The notes: generated by a model from the letters alone, not told the origin. A stretch of 64,000 bases of DNA from Haematospirillum sp. H1815 (GCF_012102705.1 NZ_JAAVTA010000001.1:124001-188000); one strand, 5' to 3'; counted from the first letter of the stretch, positions 36,903 to 46,569 are shown. Numbers and translations are program-made.

Positions 36903-38303
36903 ATGATGAATGTGACAGGTTTGACCATGATGGCCTATGGGGTGGCGGCTATCTGTTTTATTTTGGCTTTGCGTGGACTCTCCAGCCCGGTCAGTGCCCG
37001 GCAGGGAAATCAGCTGGGCATGGCTGGCATGACGATTGCTGTGCTGACAACGCTGATTTCTCCTGCAGTTCATAGTTATGGATTGATTGTTCTAGCTATT
37101 GTCATTGGTGGTGCTGTCGGGACAGTGGTTGCCCTGAAAGTCAAGATGACGGCCTTGCCGCAGTTGGTTGCTGCCTTCCATTCCCTGGTTGGCATGGCAG
37201 CCGTTCTGGTTGCCACGGCGGCGCTTCTGTCGCCGGAAAGCTATGGGATAGGTACGGTTGGTCGTATCCAGGCAGGATCACTGATCGAGATGAGCCTGGG
37301 GGTTGTGATCGGGGCTATAACGTTTTCCGGTTCTGTTATTGCCTTTGGCAAGCTTCAGGGGCTGATTGCCGGGAAGCCCCTACAGTTTCCGATGCAGCAC
37401 AAGCTGAACGCTTTGCTGGGCGGAGCGCTTGTTTTGCTGATTATTGTGTTTGCCTTGTCTGAAAGCCACAGCATCTTCTTTCTGCTGATGATCATGGCTT
37501 TTGTCTTGGGGTTTTTGTTGATCCTGCCCATTGGTGGGGCTGATATGCCTGTCGTTATCTCCATGCTGAACTCCTACTCTGGCTGGGCTGCCTGTGGTAT
37601 CGGGTTTACCCTTGGCAATGCCTTGCTGATTATTGCCGGGGCCTTGGTGGGGGCTTCCGGGGCCATTCTGTCCTATATCATGTGCAAGGGCATGAACCGC
37701 TCTATCTTCAATGTGATCCTGGGCGGTTTTGGCGGTGAGGCTGCGCAAGGCGCCGCTGCTGGTTCCGGCACAGATCGTGCCGTCAAGGCGGGTTCAGCAG
37801 ATGATGCGGCGTTCATCATGAAAAATGCTTCCAAGGTTATCATCGTTCCGGGCTATGGAATGGCGGTTGCTCAGGCCCAGCATGCCCTGCGTGAAATGGC
37901 TGATGCCTTGAAGGCAGAGGGGGTTGAGGTCAAGTATGCCATTCATCCTGTCGCGGGTCGTATGCCGGGGCATATGAATGTGCTGCTGGCCGAAGCCAAT
38001 GTCCCCTACGATGAGGTGTTTGAGCTGGAGACCATTAACAATGATTTCCAGACAGCCGATGTTGCCTATGTGATTGGTGCCAACGATGTTACCAATCCGG
38101 CGGCGCATACGGATCCATCCAGCCCGATCTATGGCATGCCTATTCTGGATGTGGAGAAAGCGCGGACCGTCCTGTTCGTCAAGCGTTCCATGGCTTCGGG
38201 TTATGCCGGGGTCGAGAACGATCTCTTCTTCCGCGATAATACGATGATGCTTTTTGGCGATGCCAAAAAAGTAACAGAAGAGGTTGTCAGCGCGCTGAAC
38301 TAA
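36903..38303 (+). CDS. pntB: NAD(P) transhydrogenase subunit beta (PntB)
   Basis: PntB carries most of the membrane domain II and the NADP-binding domain III. The 466-residue protein has about nine membrane segments in residues 1-260, with PQLVAAFHSLVGMAAV and the GGADMPVVISMLNSYSGWAA segment, then a soluble domain from about 285 with IIVPGYGMAVAQAQHAL, HPVAGRMPGHMNVLLAEA and VIGANDVTNPAA that bind NADP(H). A second ATG immediately follows the first. The complex supplies NADPH. Confidence 0.96.
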   Translation: MMNVTGLTMMAYGVAAICFILALRGLSSPVSARQGNQLGMAGMTIAVLTTLISPAVHSYGLIVLAIVIGGAVGTVVALKVKMTALPQLVAAFHSLVGMAAVLVATAALLSPESYGIGTVGRIQAGSLIEMSLGVVIGAITFSGSVIAFGKLQGLIAGKPLQFPMQHKLNALLGGALVLLIIVFALSESHSIFFLLMIMAFVLGFLLILPIGGADMPVVISMLNSYSGWAACGIGFTLGNALLIIAGALVGASGAILSYIMCKGMNRSIFNVILGGFGGEAAQGAAAGSGTDRAVKAGSADDAAFIMKNASKVIIVPGYGMAVAQAQHALREMADALKAEGVEVKYAIHPVAGRMPGHMNVLLAEANVPYDEVFELETINNDFQTADVAYVIGANDVTNPAAHTDPSSPIYGMPILDVEKARTVLFVKRSMASGYAGVENDLFFRDNTMMLFGDAKKVTEEVVSALN

Positions 38304-38321
38304 TGTACGTCATGCATGTAT

Positions 38322-38364
38322 GAAAGAAGAAGGCCGGATATGTGGAGTCCGGCCTTCTTCTTTC
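38322..38364. terminator. Bidirectional terminator between pntB and paaK
   Basis: A perfect 17-bp stem (38322-38338 with 38348-38364) closes a nine-base loop. The outer arms are purine/pyrimidine-rich (GAAAGAAGAAGG and its complement), giving CTTCTTCTTTC downstream of the GC core on both strands. It overlaps the last two bases of the paaK reading frame. Confidence 0.8.
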
Positions 38365-39682
38365 AGTGTTGTGTAGGCCTTAGATCAATAATACGCCTTG
38401 CCTTCCCGGATGAGCGCTCGATCGTGTTCTCGTGGGCAATTGTAATCTTGGCGGTTACTCCCAGAGTGCGCTTTATGCAATGGGCCAGATCAGTTCTGGC
38501 CGCTGTTTCCATATCCTTATCATGAAGGCCAGGGCGTAACTCCGTCTTTATTTCCAGATAATCCTTGTGCCCTTTGTGACGTACAACAAGCTGATAAATA
38601 GGGGCTAATCGCGGGTCACACAGAATAATGGCCTCGACTTGCGTGGGGAGCACCTTGACCCCCTGTATTGTGAGTATGGTATCGGAGCGGCCAGCCGTGC
38701 GTTCCATACGCCTCAAGCCTCGCCCGGTGCCGGGAAGAAGACGGGTCAGATCATGCGTACGATAGCGTATCAGTGGCATGGCTTCCCGGGTCAGTGTGGT
38801 CAGTACCAGTTCACCAAAACTCCCGTCGGGCAAGACGGCCCCCGTATCCGGATCGATGATTTCCGGATAAAAATAGTCTTCCCACATGTGTAGGCTGCCC
38901 CTGCTGTCCGGGCTTTCTATCGCTACGCCGGGTCCCATGATTTCCGAGAGGCCGTATATGTCAATGGCCTTCAGGTCGAAACGCTCCTCTATTGCGCAGC
39001 GCATTTCTTCTGTCCATGGTTCCGCCCCCAAGATGCCCATTTTCATGGAGCTTTTCCGGGGATTAATGCCTTGCCGCTCCATCTCGTCGGCGATAACAAG
39101 CATGTAGCTTGGGGTGGCCATAATAATGTCAGGCTTAAGATCTTGTATGAAGTGTATCTGTCGCCGTGTGTTCCCGCCCGAAGCGGGAATAACCGTGCAC
39201 CCCAGTGCCTCGGCACCATAGTGTGCTCCCAGACCCCCCGTAAACGGCCCGTAACCAAAAGAAACTTGTACACGCATGCCTTGCTGGACCCCTGCTGTTC
39301 TGAGGGACCGTGCCATAAGGCGTGTCCATATTTCCAGATCAGTTCGTGTATATCCGGTGATGGTTGGTGTACCGGTTTGCCCTGATGAGGTGTGCAGGCG
39401 AAGAATGCGTTCCATGGGTACGGCAAACAGACCACTCGGATAATGGAGGCGTAGATCGTTTTTAGATATGAAAGGAAAATGCGCCAAATCGGGAAGTGTT
39501 TGTAGATCATCAGGGTGTATGGCAGCTTCTTTACAGGCTTTCTGGAAAGGGAGAATCCTGTCCCATGCATTATAGAGTGTGTGACGCAGGCGTTGTAGCT
39601 GGAGTGCAGATAATTGCTCGGGATCGGCCCATTCCATCGGATCCAGCAGATAAAGCGGCTTTGATGGATGACAGGTTATCAT
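38363..39682 (-). CDS. paaK: Phenylacetate-CoA ligase family protein
   Basis: This 439-residue adenylate-forming enzyme shows the AMP-binding P-loop HTSSGQTGTPT, the PaaK-type SFGYGPFTGGLGAHYGAEALG, MATPSYMLVIADEM, YGLSEIMGPGVA and the C-terminal GRSDTILTIQGVKVLPTQVE. The family makes phenylacetyl-CoA, or aryl-CoA in general, from acid, ATP and CoA. No ring-opening paa genes are here, so the role may be aryl acid salvage, as seen where PaaK sits near indolepyruvate oxidoreductase. The next gene upstream on this strand encodes a PaaI-type thioesterase. Confidence 0.88.
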   Translation of the reverse strand: MITCHPSKPLYLLDPMEWADPEQLSALQLQRLRHTLYNAWDRILPFQKACKEAAIHPDDLQTLPDLAHFPFISKNDLRLHYPSGLFAVPMERILRLHTSSGQTGTPTITGYTRTDLEIWTRLMARSLRTAGVQQGMRVQVSFGYGPFTGGLGAHYGAEALGCTVIPASGGNTRRQIHFIQDLKPDIIMATPSYMLVIADEMERQGINPRKSSMKMGILGAEPWTEEMRCAIEERFDLKAIDIYGLSEIMGPGVAIESPDSRGSLHMWEDYFYPEIIDPDTGAVLPDGSFGELVLTTLTREAMPLIRYRTHDLTRLLPGTGRGLRRMERTAGRSDTILTIQGVKVLPTQVEAIILCDPRLAPIYQLVVRHKGHKDYLEIKTELRPGLHDKDMETAARTDLAHCIKRTLGVTAKITIAHENTIERSSGKARRIIDLRPTQH

Positions 39683-39750
39683 GGTGTGGCGCTTTCTTTA
39701 AGCCGTCTGTGGGCATAATGCTTGGCCTTGGTCTCGCTATGACGGCATCA

Positions 39751-39788
39751 CTAACCACAAGCAGGACTTCAGGGCTGCTTGTGGTTAG
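39751..39788. repeat. Perfect 14-bp inverted repeat between paaI and paaK
   Basis: CTAACCACAAGCAG (39751-39764) and its exact complement (39775-39788) flank a 10-base spacer. No T run follows on the minus strand, the direction of both genes. It could be an mRNA processing or stability hairpin, a weak terminator or a protein-binding palindrome. Confidence 0.6.
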
Positions 39789-39805
39789 CGTGTGTCATGC
39801 TCCTA

Positions 39806-40258
39806 TTAGGGTATCTGTTCCGTGACAACGCCGCCTATGCATCGCACGTGTCCCCGAAGAAGAGCAATCACAGCACCGTCACTTCGTCGGGAGACGGTTA
39901 CATCGACCATGCCGTTCCGTTCCTTTGTCCAGATTTCCTGTCCTTCTGCAATCAACTCGTCACCCAGGTGTCCTGGCGCCGTGTAGGTTATTGTGCACGA
40001 ATGCGTTACAGCGCGGATATTCCTGGAGTGGCAGGCATGGGCAAGGCATGTGTCAGCCAGCGTAAAGCAAAGGCCCCCGTGCAGGATGCCGTGGCCATTG
40101 ACCATGTCCTGCCGTACGGTCATGCTCAACCGCGCAGATCCCGGGCTTACGGCCTCAACAACAATGCCAAGCATATGGGATGTATGATCCCGGCTATAGA
40201 GTGCGGCGCTTACCGCTTCAGCTATATGCTGAGTATCTTCTTCTGAATTCTTGATCAT
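39806..40258 (-). CDS. paaI: PaaI-type hot-dog thioesterase
   Basis: PaaI hydrolyses stalled aryl-CoA intermediates. With ATG 40258 the product has 150 residues, the family length; an upstream in-frame ATG at 40348 would add 30. The hallmark VNGHGILHGGLCFTLADTCLAHAC contains the catalytic Asp and the HGG loop, followed by SCTITYTAPGHLGDEL. It lies upstream of paaK on the same strand, 123 bp apart with a palindrome between them. The pairing of ligase and thioesterase supports an aryl-CoA context. Confidence 0.85.
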   Translation of the reverse strand: MIKNSEEDTQHIAEAVSAALYSRDHTSHMLGIVVEAVSPGSARLSMTVRQDMVNGHGILHGGLCFTLADTCLAHACHSRNIRAVTHSCTITYTAPGHLGDELIAEGQEIWTKERNGMVDVTVSRRSDGAVIALLRGHVRCIGGVVTEQIP

Positions 40259-40517
40259 AATGTCAGATGCCAAGCTCCCTCTTTGCAGTAAGGCAAAGGC
40301 AAAAGGGTATGCCCGTCCTTCTACTCTCACAGTACAATGAGGGCTCATTATGCTACGGCTGATCTGTTTTTGCAGGTGCTATTTATTCAGTCTTTATTTT
40401 CAAATTGGCACCTAAAATACTCAAATATATGTCTTTGTTTGTAGTGCATATATTTGCATGCCATAACATAATATGGAGCGGGTTGTGGCTTGTTCATAGG
40501 CATGAAAGGGTTGTCCC

Positions 40518-40808
40518 TTAGCGTACCCATCTCAGGCGGAAAACTGCAATCAGGACAAAGGGAAGCAAGCAGGTCAGGAACAAAATCCTGATTGGTTCGA
40601 TCAAGGGTTTTCCCAAGGCGATATCAATTGCAGCAAGTGTAACTGCGAGAAGACCTGGCAGAAAAAGAGCGTTCCAGCTCTTTGTTTCATGACGCAAGAC
40701 AAGCAGGGATAGAAGAAAGAGGGCAAACCCCAGCATGATACAGTCTGCTTCTGACGAGAATGGCAGGGTCGAGAACAGATACTGGCGTATAGTTTCGGGT
40801 GTGGTCAT
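40518..40808 (-). CDS. Small membrane protein of unknown function
   Basis: I do not recognise this 96-residue protein. It has three hydrophobic segments, about residues 24-40, 46-63 and 72-90, separated by short charged loops (RHETKSWN), and ends in basic RLRWVR. It lies 59 bp downstream of uppP on the same strand, so co-transcription is possible. It could be a small inner membrane protein accessory to envelope synthesis, but nothing beyond location supports that. Confidence 0.5.
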   Translation of the reverse strand: MTTPETIRQYLFSTLPFSSEADCIMLGFALFLLSLLVLRHETKSWNALFLPGLLAVTLAAIDIALGKPLIEPIRILFLTCLLPFVLIAVFRLRWVR

Positions 40809-40867
40809 GACAACTGCAGTCGATCGTATGCTATGCGAAAAAGGTGGTGTTTAACGCGGCATGGTGG

Positions 40868-41677
40868 CTAAAAGCCAGATTGAAGAGAACCTAAAATAGC
40901 TAGGCCAAGAACAATGCGATACCAGGCAAACGGGGAGAAGCCATGCCGGCCAATCAGCGCCAGCGCTGCCCTGATAACGAGTAGAGCTGTAACAAAGGCT
41001 GCAGCCGTTGCAATCATGAGCAATTCCAGAGAAGCCATTTCAAGAAGGTTCCAGTTTTTGTAAAGGCTATAGGCCGTGGCGCCCATCATGGTTGGAATAG
41101 CAAGGAAGAAAGAAAACTCTGCAGCTATGCGGCGTTCAACACCAACCAGCAAAGCACCCATGATTGTTGCCCCGGAACGAGACACGCCGGGCATCATGGC
41201 GATGCACTGGAAGACGCCTATGCGTAGTGCGGTACCAGCTTGCATATTTTCAATGGTCGCAAGAGTTGGTGTAATGCCGCGTCGTTCAATGAGCAGTATG
41301 GCTATGCCGCCCGCTACAAGCATACAGGCAATAAGTGTCGGGCTGTCCAGTGCCTGTCTGATCAGAGGGTAAGCCATGGCCCCAACCAGCATGGCAGGTA
41401 AGAATGCAATCACCAAATTGCGCACGAAGGCCTGTTCCGCAGCGTTTTGTGTCAAGCCTCGGACAGCCCGCCACAGGCGCGCGCGGTATGCAACGCAGAC
41501 CGCCATGATGGCCCCGATCTGGATGGCGACCTCGAACGTCTTGCCCGGGGGGGCCGGAAAGCCAAGGACATCTACCAGCAAAACCAGATGCCCGGTTGAT
41601 GAAATGGGCAGAAATTCTGTCAGGCCCTCAACAATACCAAGAAGGGCCGCCAGGACTAGAATGTCCATGGGGTGCAT
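40868..41677 (-). CDS. uppP: Undecaprenyl-diphosphate phosphatase UppP (BacA)
   Basis: UppP recycles undecaprenyl diphosphate to the carrier phosphate for cell wall synthesis and confers bacitracin resistance. Hallmarks are LGIVEGLTEFLPISSTGHL, KTFEVAIQIGAI and the C-terminal GVSRSGATIMGALLVG, with about eight membrane segments. ATG 41677 gives 269 residues; ATG 41668 is equally plausible and 41740 would add a charged non-conserved tail. Family length is about 265-290. Confidence 0.94.
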   Translation of the reverse strand: MHPMDILVLAALLGIVEGLTEFLPISSTGHLVLLVDVLGFPAPPGKTFEVAIQIGAIMAVCVAYRARLWRAVRGLTQNAAEQAFVRNLVIAFLPAMLVGAMAYPLIRQALDSPTLIACMLVAGGIAILLIERRGITPTLATIENMQAGTALRIGVFQCIAMMPGVSRSGATIMGALLVGVERRIAAEFSFFLAIPTMMGATAYSLYKNWNLLEMASLELLMIATAAAFVTALLVIRAALALIGRHGFSPFAWYRIVLGLAILGSLQSGF

Positions 41678-41861
41678 GATCTCCCGAGAGTCAACGAATC
41701 GTGCCCCATGATGATATCTGTGTTTTTCGTATGCAAGCATATACGGGCCGAAGATTGAACAAATCAGGCCTTTCTGTTACACCCCACAGACCTGTATCGA
41801 ATCGGGTACTGGTGTTAATTGTTTGTAATGTATTTATTCCTTTGTATCAGGATTGTATCGC

Positions 41862-43688
41862 GTGGCGCTGCCCCCCCTTCTTTCCCTTCGAGATGTCCGG
41901 CTTGGGTTCGGTGGCCTTCCCCTGTTTGATGGCGTTGACATGGCCGTTGGGCGTGGTGACCGTATCTGCCTGGTCGGGCGGAATGGGTCAGGAAAGTCAA
42001 CCCTGCTGAAGATTATTGCCGGTCAGGTTGAGCCTGAAAATGGCGATGTTTTTGTGCAGCCCGGAACCCGGTTGTCCTGGTTGCCTCAAGAGCCGGATGT
42101 GTCGCGTTTCCGCTCTGTATACGATTATGTCGCAGGTGGCTTTGAGGGCGACCAGGACCATGCCCTGCATCGGGTCACGCCTCTTCTAGATGAGCTTGGT
42201 CTGGATCCTGATGCCGACCCGTGCCTGCTCTCCGGTGGGGAGAAGCGTCGGGCCGCCATTGCCCGTCTTCTGGTTTGTGATCCAGACATTATGCTGTTGG
42301 ATGAGCCCACCAACCATCTGGATCTCCCCACCATTCAATGGCTGGAATCAAAGCTGCGTTCCTGTCGCAGTGGCTTTATTGTTATTTCTCATGATCGCGC
42401 TTTTTTGAATAATCTGACAAACGTTACGCTATGGCTTGATCGTGGTGTTGTTCGGCGACTGGACAGAGGTTTTTCTGCGTTTGAGGAATGGGCCGAAACC
42501 ATTCTGGAACAGGAAACCGTTGAGAGAGCTAAATTTGATAAGTTGATTGCCAAGGAAACGGAGTGGCTGCGCCAGGGCGTTAAAGCCAGAAGAACGCGGA
42601 ATATGGGGCGTGTACAGCGTCTTTACGATATGCGTCAGGAACGCGCCGGTATGATTGCCCAAGCTGGGCGTGTGGCGATGGGAATTGATAGCGGTGCTCT
42701 CTCTGGGAAGTTGGTGATCGAGGCTGTTGATATAGCAAAGACCTTCTCGGGGCGGTGCATCATCAAGCCGCTTTCGGTGCGTGTCTTGCGTGGGGACCGG
42801 ATTGGTATCATCGGCCCGAACGGGGCCGGAAAGTCGACCCTGTTGAAAATGCTTCTCGGCGAGCTTTCTCCAGACTCCGGTTCTGTCCGGTTAGGAACCG
42901 CTTTATCTCCGGTTTTCCTTGATCAGACACGAAGCCTCCTCGACCCGGAAAAGACCGTGTGGGATACGTTGGCGGACACCGGTGGTGATTCTATCAATGT
43001 TCGTGGAACCATGCGTCATGTTGTCGGCTATATGCGCGATTTTCTGTTCAGTGAAAGCCAGGCGCGCAGTCCGGTAGGGAGCTTGTCTGGGGGGGAGCGT
43101 AACAGGCTGATTCTGGCCAAGACACTGGCGGCTCCGTCCAACTTGCTGGTTCTTGACGAGCCAACAAATGACTTGGATATGGATACACTGGATCTGCTGC
43201 AGGATGCGCTGTCATCCTATGACGGAACGCTGTTGTTGGTCAGCCATGACCGTGACTTTCTCGATCGTATTGTAACGTCCAGTCTTGTCTTCGAGGGGGA
43301 GGGTGTTATCCGTGAATACCCTGGCGGATACTCTGACTACGAACGCCAGAGAGAACGGGTTGATGATACGGTACCGGTTACACCTACGAAAAAGAATGTA
43401 AGCCCCGAGCGTTCAGAGGTACCGCGTATGCTGACAAAGTTGTCATACGCCCAAGCCCGGCTTTTGAAAGAGCTTCCAAAGACTATAGAACAAGCACGGA
43501 AAGAGATTGCGGCGCTGGAGGCAAAGCTGTCTTGCCCCAATTTCTATGCTGTCGATCCATCAGCCTTTTCAGAAACGGTCGAGCGTCTTGAGACAAAGAA
43601 AGCATTTCTTGAACAAGCCGAGGAACAGTGGCTTGAGCTGGAAATATTGAAGGAAGATCTGGAAAGTAGCGGGCGCAGGGAGGGCTGA
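41862..43688 (+). CDS. ABC-F family ATPase (Uup-like)
   Basis: The 608-residue protein has two ABC domains without membrane segments. Walker A motifs are GRNGSGKST and GPNGAGKST, signatures LLSGGEKRRA and SLSGGERNR, and Walker B motifs LLDEPTNHLD and LVLDEPTNDLD. A 70-80 residue linker with RRTRNMGRVQRLY lies between them, and a C-terminal coiled coil (about 520-605) matches the Uup branch. ABC-F proteins act on the ribosome; Uup also affects recombination-type DNA events. GTG 41862 starts the conserved region; TTG 41853 is an alternative. Confidence 0.9.
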   Translation: MALPPLLSLRDVRLGFGGLPLFDGVDMAVGRGDRICLVGRNGSGKSTLLKIIAGQVEPENGDVFVQPGTRLSWLPQEPDVSRFRSVYDYVAGGFEGDQDHALHRVTPLLDELGLDPDADPCLLSGGEKRRAAIARLLVCDPDIMLLDEPTNHLDLPTIQWLESKLRSCRSGFIVISHDRAFLNNLTNVTLWLDRGVVRRLDRGFSAFEEWAETILEQETVERAKFDKLIAKETEWLRQGVKARRTRNMGRVQRLYDMRQERAGMIAQAGRVAMGIDSGALSGKLVIEAVDIAKTFSGRCIIKPLSVRVLRGDRIGIIGPNGAGKSTLLKMLLGELSPDSGSVRLGTALSPVFLDQTRSLLDPEKTVWDTLADTGGDSINVRGTMRHVVGYMRDFLFSESQARSPVGSLSGGERNRLILAKTLAAPSNLLVLDEPTNDLDMDTLDLLQDALSSYDGTLLLVSHDRDFLDRIVTSSLVFEGEGVIREYPGGYSDYERQRERVDDTVPVTPTKKNVSPERSEVPRMLTKLSYAQARLLKELPKTIEQARKEIAALEAKLSCPNFYAVDPSAFSETVERLETKKAFLEQAEEQWLELEILKEDLESSGRREG

Positions 43689-43712
43689 GCTGCCGTTCCC
43701 TATGGCCTAGGT

Positions 43713-44507
43713 TCATTCCAGCAAGAGTTTGTCATCATCTAATTCTTCACCACGAACCTTGGCGAACATATCGAGAAGATCATGGATTGTCATGTTGTGT
43801 CGTTCATCCCCGGTTATGTCCAGAACAATGCGTCCTTCATGCAGCATAATGGTGCGTGTTCCATAGTCCAGTGCGTGGCGCATGGAGTGTGTAACCATTA
43901 GTGCCGTCAGATTATGTTCACGGATGACACGATCCGATAATGCCATGACCATGGAGGCCGTTTTGGGATCCAGGGCTGCTGTATGCTCGTCCAGCAGCAG
44001 AATTTTTGATGGACGCAGGGTGGCCATCAACAAGCTGACAGATTGACGCTGTCCACCGGATAGTGATTCCATCGGGGCTGCAAGTCTGTTTTCAAGCCCC
44101 AAGCCAAGGCGACTCAGTGCTTCCCGGAAACGATCCCTGAGGTCTTGGTCCAAGGCCTGTCTGAATGTTCCTGAAACACCGCGACCGTTGGCAAGCGCCA
44201 AGTTTTCTTCCAGGGTCATGTCACCGCAGGTTCCGGCGACTGGATCTTGGAAGACTCTTGCTACAAGGCTGGCACGTTTATGTGTAGGCCACGTTGTGAC
44301 ATCGTGCTCATCAATGGTTATGTAGCCATGATCGGGAAGGTGGTCTCCGGCCAATGTATTTAGAAAGGTCGATTTCCCGGCGCCATTTGATCCAATGACA
44401 GTGACAAACTCTCCTTCAGGGATATCGAGCGATAAGTGATCCAATGCCTTTTTCTGGCTTGGAAGACCGTGATTAAATGTCAGGCACAGGTTGCGGCAGC
44501 GTATCAT
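43713..44507 (-). CDS. ABC importer ATP-binding protein
   Basis: The 264-residue ATPase shows Walker A GSNGAGKST, signature SLSGGQRQSVSLLMA, Walker B ILLLDEHTAALD and the switch His in MVTHSMRHAL. The DEHTAALDPKTA form and length match ATPases that pair with LivH-like permeases and PF04392 binding proteins, such as the streptococcal TrpXYZ system. It lies 12 bp after the permease gene, closing a binding protein-permease-ATPase operon. The substrate is unknown. Confidence 0.88.
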   Translation of the reverse strand: MIRCRNLCLTFNHGLPSQKKALDHLSLDIPEGEFVTVIGSNGAGKSTFLNTLAGDHLPDHGYITIDEHDVTTWPTHKRASLVARVFQDPVAGTCGDMTLEENLALANGRGVSGTFRQALDQDLRDRFREALSRLGLGLENRLAAPMESLSGGQRQSVSLLMATLRPSKILLLDEHTAALDPKTASMVMALSDRVIREHNLTALMVTHSMRHALDYGTRTIMLHEGRIVLDITGDERHNMTIHDLLDMFAKVRGEELDDDKLLLE

Positions 44508-44519
44508 GTTTTGTTCCCC

Positions 44520-45446
44520 TTACAGCGAAGTGCCTGGATTTGATGACGTTTGCTGCATCTTTCCTCTTCGTGCGGCAGACTCTCTTCTCAGTCGGGGAAG
44601 AATTAACGCTAAGCCAACCAATATAGCAGTAATCAGGTTAAGATCTGATGCTGTAAGGCCAATGAAGTCAGCGTGCAAGGCAATTCCGATTGCAATACGG
44701 TAGAGTACGGATCCAGCTAGGCAAGCGAGAGCTGACGCAAGAATGATCCGGGATGGAAAAAGATTTTCTCCAATAATAACGGCGGCAAGGCCAATAATAA
44801 TGGTTCCAAGCCCCATTGTTGAATCGGCAAATCCATTCATTTGGGCAAACAGTGCACCAGCCATTGCCACCAATCCATTGGACATGGCCATGCCCATGTA
44901 TATCTTGCGAGAGCAGGAAATACCATTTGCCCGCGCCATGCGTTCGTTACTACCGACTGCACGCATTGCAATGCCAATTCGGCTGTTCAGGAAGCGCGCA
45001 ATGCATATCGCGGCTCCTATGGCTACACTGCCTGCGGCCATAACTTTTATCCAATGCGGAGCCATCCTGAGATTCTCGAGGGGATCAAGGACGGTTGGTT
45101 CCATAATTAATGCAATATTTGGGCGTCCCATAATTCTCAAATTGATAGTATATAATGCCGTCATGACCAGAATGCTGGCCAGAAGGTGCAGGATACCGAA
45201 GCGAATGTTAAGAAAAGCAGTTGCGCTGCCAGCCAAGGCGCCTGCAGCAATAGCAACAAGGCACGAAAGGTAGGGATCAACTTCCTGAACAATCAAGGCC
45301 GCAGAAACAGCAGCCCCTAGCGTGAAGCTTCCATCAACCGTCAGGTCAGGAAAGTTCAGGACCCTGAATGATAAGTAAACGCCGAGTGCAACCAAGCCAT
45401 ATATAAGGCCTATTTCCACAGATCCAAGAAATGATATCAAGGACAT
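44520..45446 (-). CDS. ABC importer permease, LivH-like
   Basis: The 308-residue protein has eight to nine predicted membrane segments and the BPD_transp_2 pattern, with VALGVYLSFRVLNFPDLTVDGSFTLGA at the N-terminus and a conserved cytoplasmic loop RAVGSNERMARANGIS that contacts the ATPase. This subclass goes with PF04392 periplasmic binding proteins. The gene and its partner look more AT-rich than nearby genes by eye, which may mean later acquisition. A 157-bp gap separates it from the binding protein gene. Confidence 0.87.
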   Translation of the reverse strand: MSLISFLGSVEIGLIYGLVALGVYLSFRVLNFPDLTVDGSFTLGAAVSAALIVQEVDPYLSCLVAIAAGALAGSATAFLNIRFGILHLLASILVMTALYTINLRIMGRPNIALIMEPTVLDPLENLRMAPHWIKVMAAGSVAIGAAICIARFLNSRIGIAMRAVGSNERMARANGISCSRKIYMGMAMSNGLVAMAGALFAQMNGFADSTMGLGTIIIGLAAVIIGENLFPSRIILASALACLAGSVLYRIAIGIALHADFIGLTASDLNLITAILVGLALILPRLRRESAARRGKMQQTSSNPGTSL

Positions 45447-45603
45447 ATAAGCTGGTATTCCCTACTGTAGCATCAAGAATTAGCTGGACTGATAATTATT
45501 TCAGATCTCTTCATTGGAAGTATTATTTTTTCTGTCCATTTCGACGCGAGCCATTTCTTTTCTAGCTGATTGTCACTCTGGATGAGAAATGATAGCTAGT
45601 CGC

Positions 45604-46569
45604 CTAACGTACGATGTGGGCGGCTTGTTTCAGGATATCCTGAGGGATATTGACGCCCATTTGTTCAGCTGCTTTTACATTGACATAAAGCTGCACCAGT
45701 CTAGGCATTGCAATCGGAATGTCCGAAACTCTTGCTCCTCTTAGGATTTTATCAACAATATCAGCTGTTTGAAGGCCGATATCGTACTGATCATACCCCA
45801 GTGCTGCAACCGATCCACGTTCGACAGAGTGGGTATCGGTGGCAAAAACAGGTATGCGATTGTCAATTCCGACTTTCAGAACACTTTCCAAGGCAGAGAC
45901 AACAGTATTGTCGAGTGGTATGTAGATTGCATCCACTTTCCCAACCAAAGCCTGTGCGGCTGCTTGTACATCAGACGACCGGTGCGCTGTCGTAGCGATA
46001 ATCTTGATTCCTGTGACGTTTGCTGCCGCCCTTATTCTTGCAAGAGCATCGACAACATTGGGTTCGCCTGGATTGTGGGGTATGCCGATTGTCTGCACAG
46101 AAGGAACAATGGCCTTGACCATCGCCAAGCTTTTCCCAAAATCCGGGATATCAGCAATGCCTGTTACTGTAGCGCTGGGTTTATCAAGGTCTTGGACAAG
46201 ATTGGCACCCACAGGGTCTGATATGGCCGAGAATACAACAGGAATATGGTTGGAAGAGGCAACAACAGCCTGTGCCGATGGCGTGGTAATAGGGACAATA
46301 ACATCAGGCCCTGCACCGGCAAGCTTGCGTGCAATTTGGGCTGCAGTAGCCGGGCTTCCCTGTGCACTTTCGAACGTAAATTTCAGTGTGCTGTCATCAT
46401 AGCCCTTGTTACGAAGCCCATCCCTTAGACCGTCACGTATGGCATTCAAGGCAGGGTGTTCAACAATGGCTGTGCTCGCAACGTATTTGACTTCCGACGC
46501 CCACCCGCCGCCGGGCAAACATAAGGCAATGGCAGAGAAGACCATACCAGCTGATAAAATACGTCCCAC
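45604..46569 (-). CDS. ABC importer substrate-binding protein (ABC_sub_bind, PF04392)
   Basis: The 321-residue protein has a Sec signal peptide (about 1-24, cleavage near WAS) and no lipobox. It belongs to the type I binding fold of PF04392, seen in AIVEHPALNAIRDGLRDGL, FTFESAQGSPATAAQIA, VFSAISDPVGANLV, the hinge region and VFATDTHSVERGSVAALGYDQYDIGLQTA. Ligands known for relatives include tryptophan and other amino acids; the ligand here is unknown. It is the first gene of the three-gene importer. Confidence 0.88.
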   Translation of the reverse strand: MGRILSAGMVFSAIALCLPGGGWASEVKYVASTAIVEHPALNAIRDGLRDGLRNKGYDDSTLKFTFESAQGSPATAAQIARKLAGAGPDVIVPITTPSAQAVVASSNHIPVVFSAISDPVGANLVQDLDKPSATVTGIADIPDFGKSLAMVKAIVPSVQTIGIPHNPGEPNVVDALARIRAAANVTGIKIIATTAHRSSDVQAAAQALVGKVDAIYIPLDNTVVSALESVLKVGIDNRIPVFATDTHSVERGSVAALGYDQYDIGLQTADIVDKILRGARVSDIPIAMPRLVQLYVNVKAAEQMGVNIPQDILKQAAHIVR

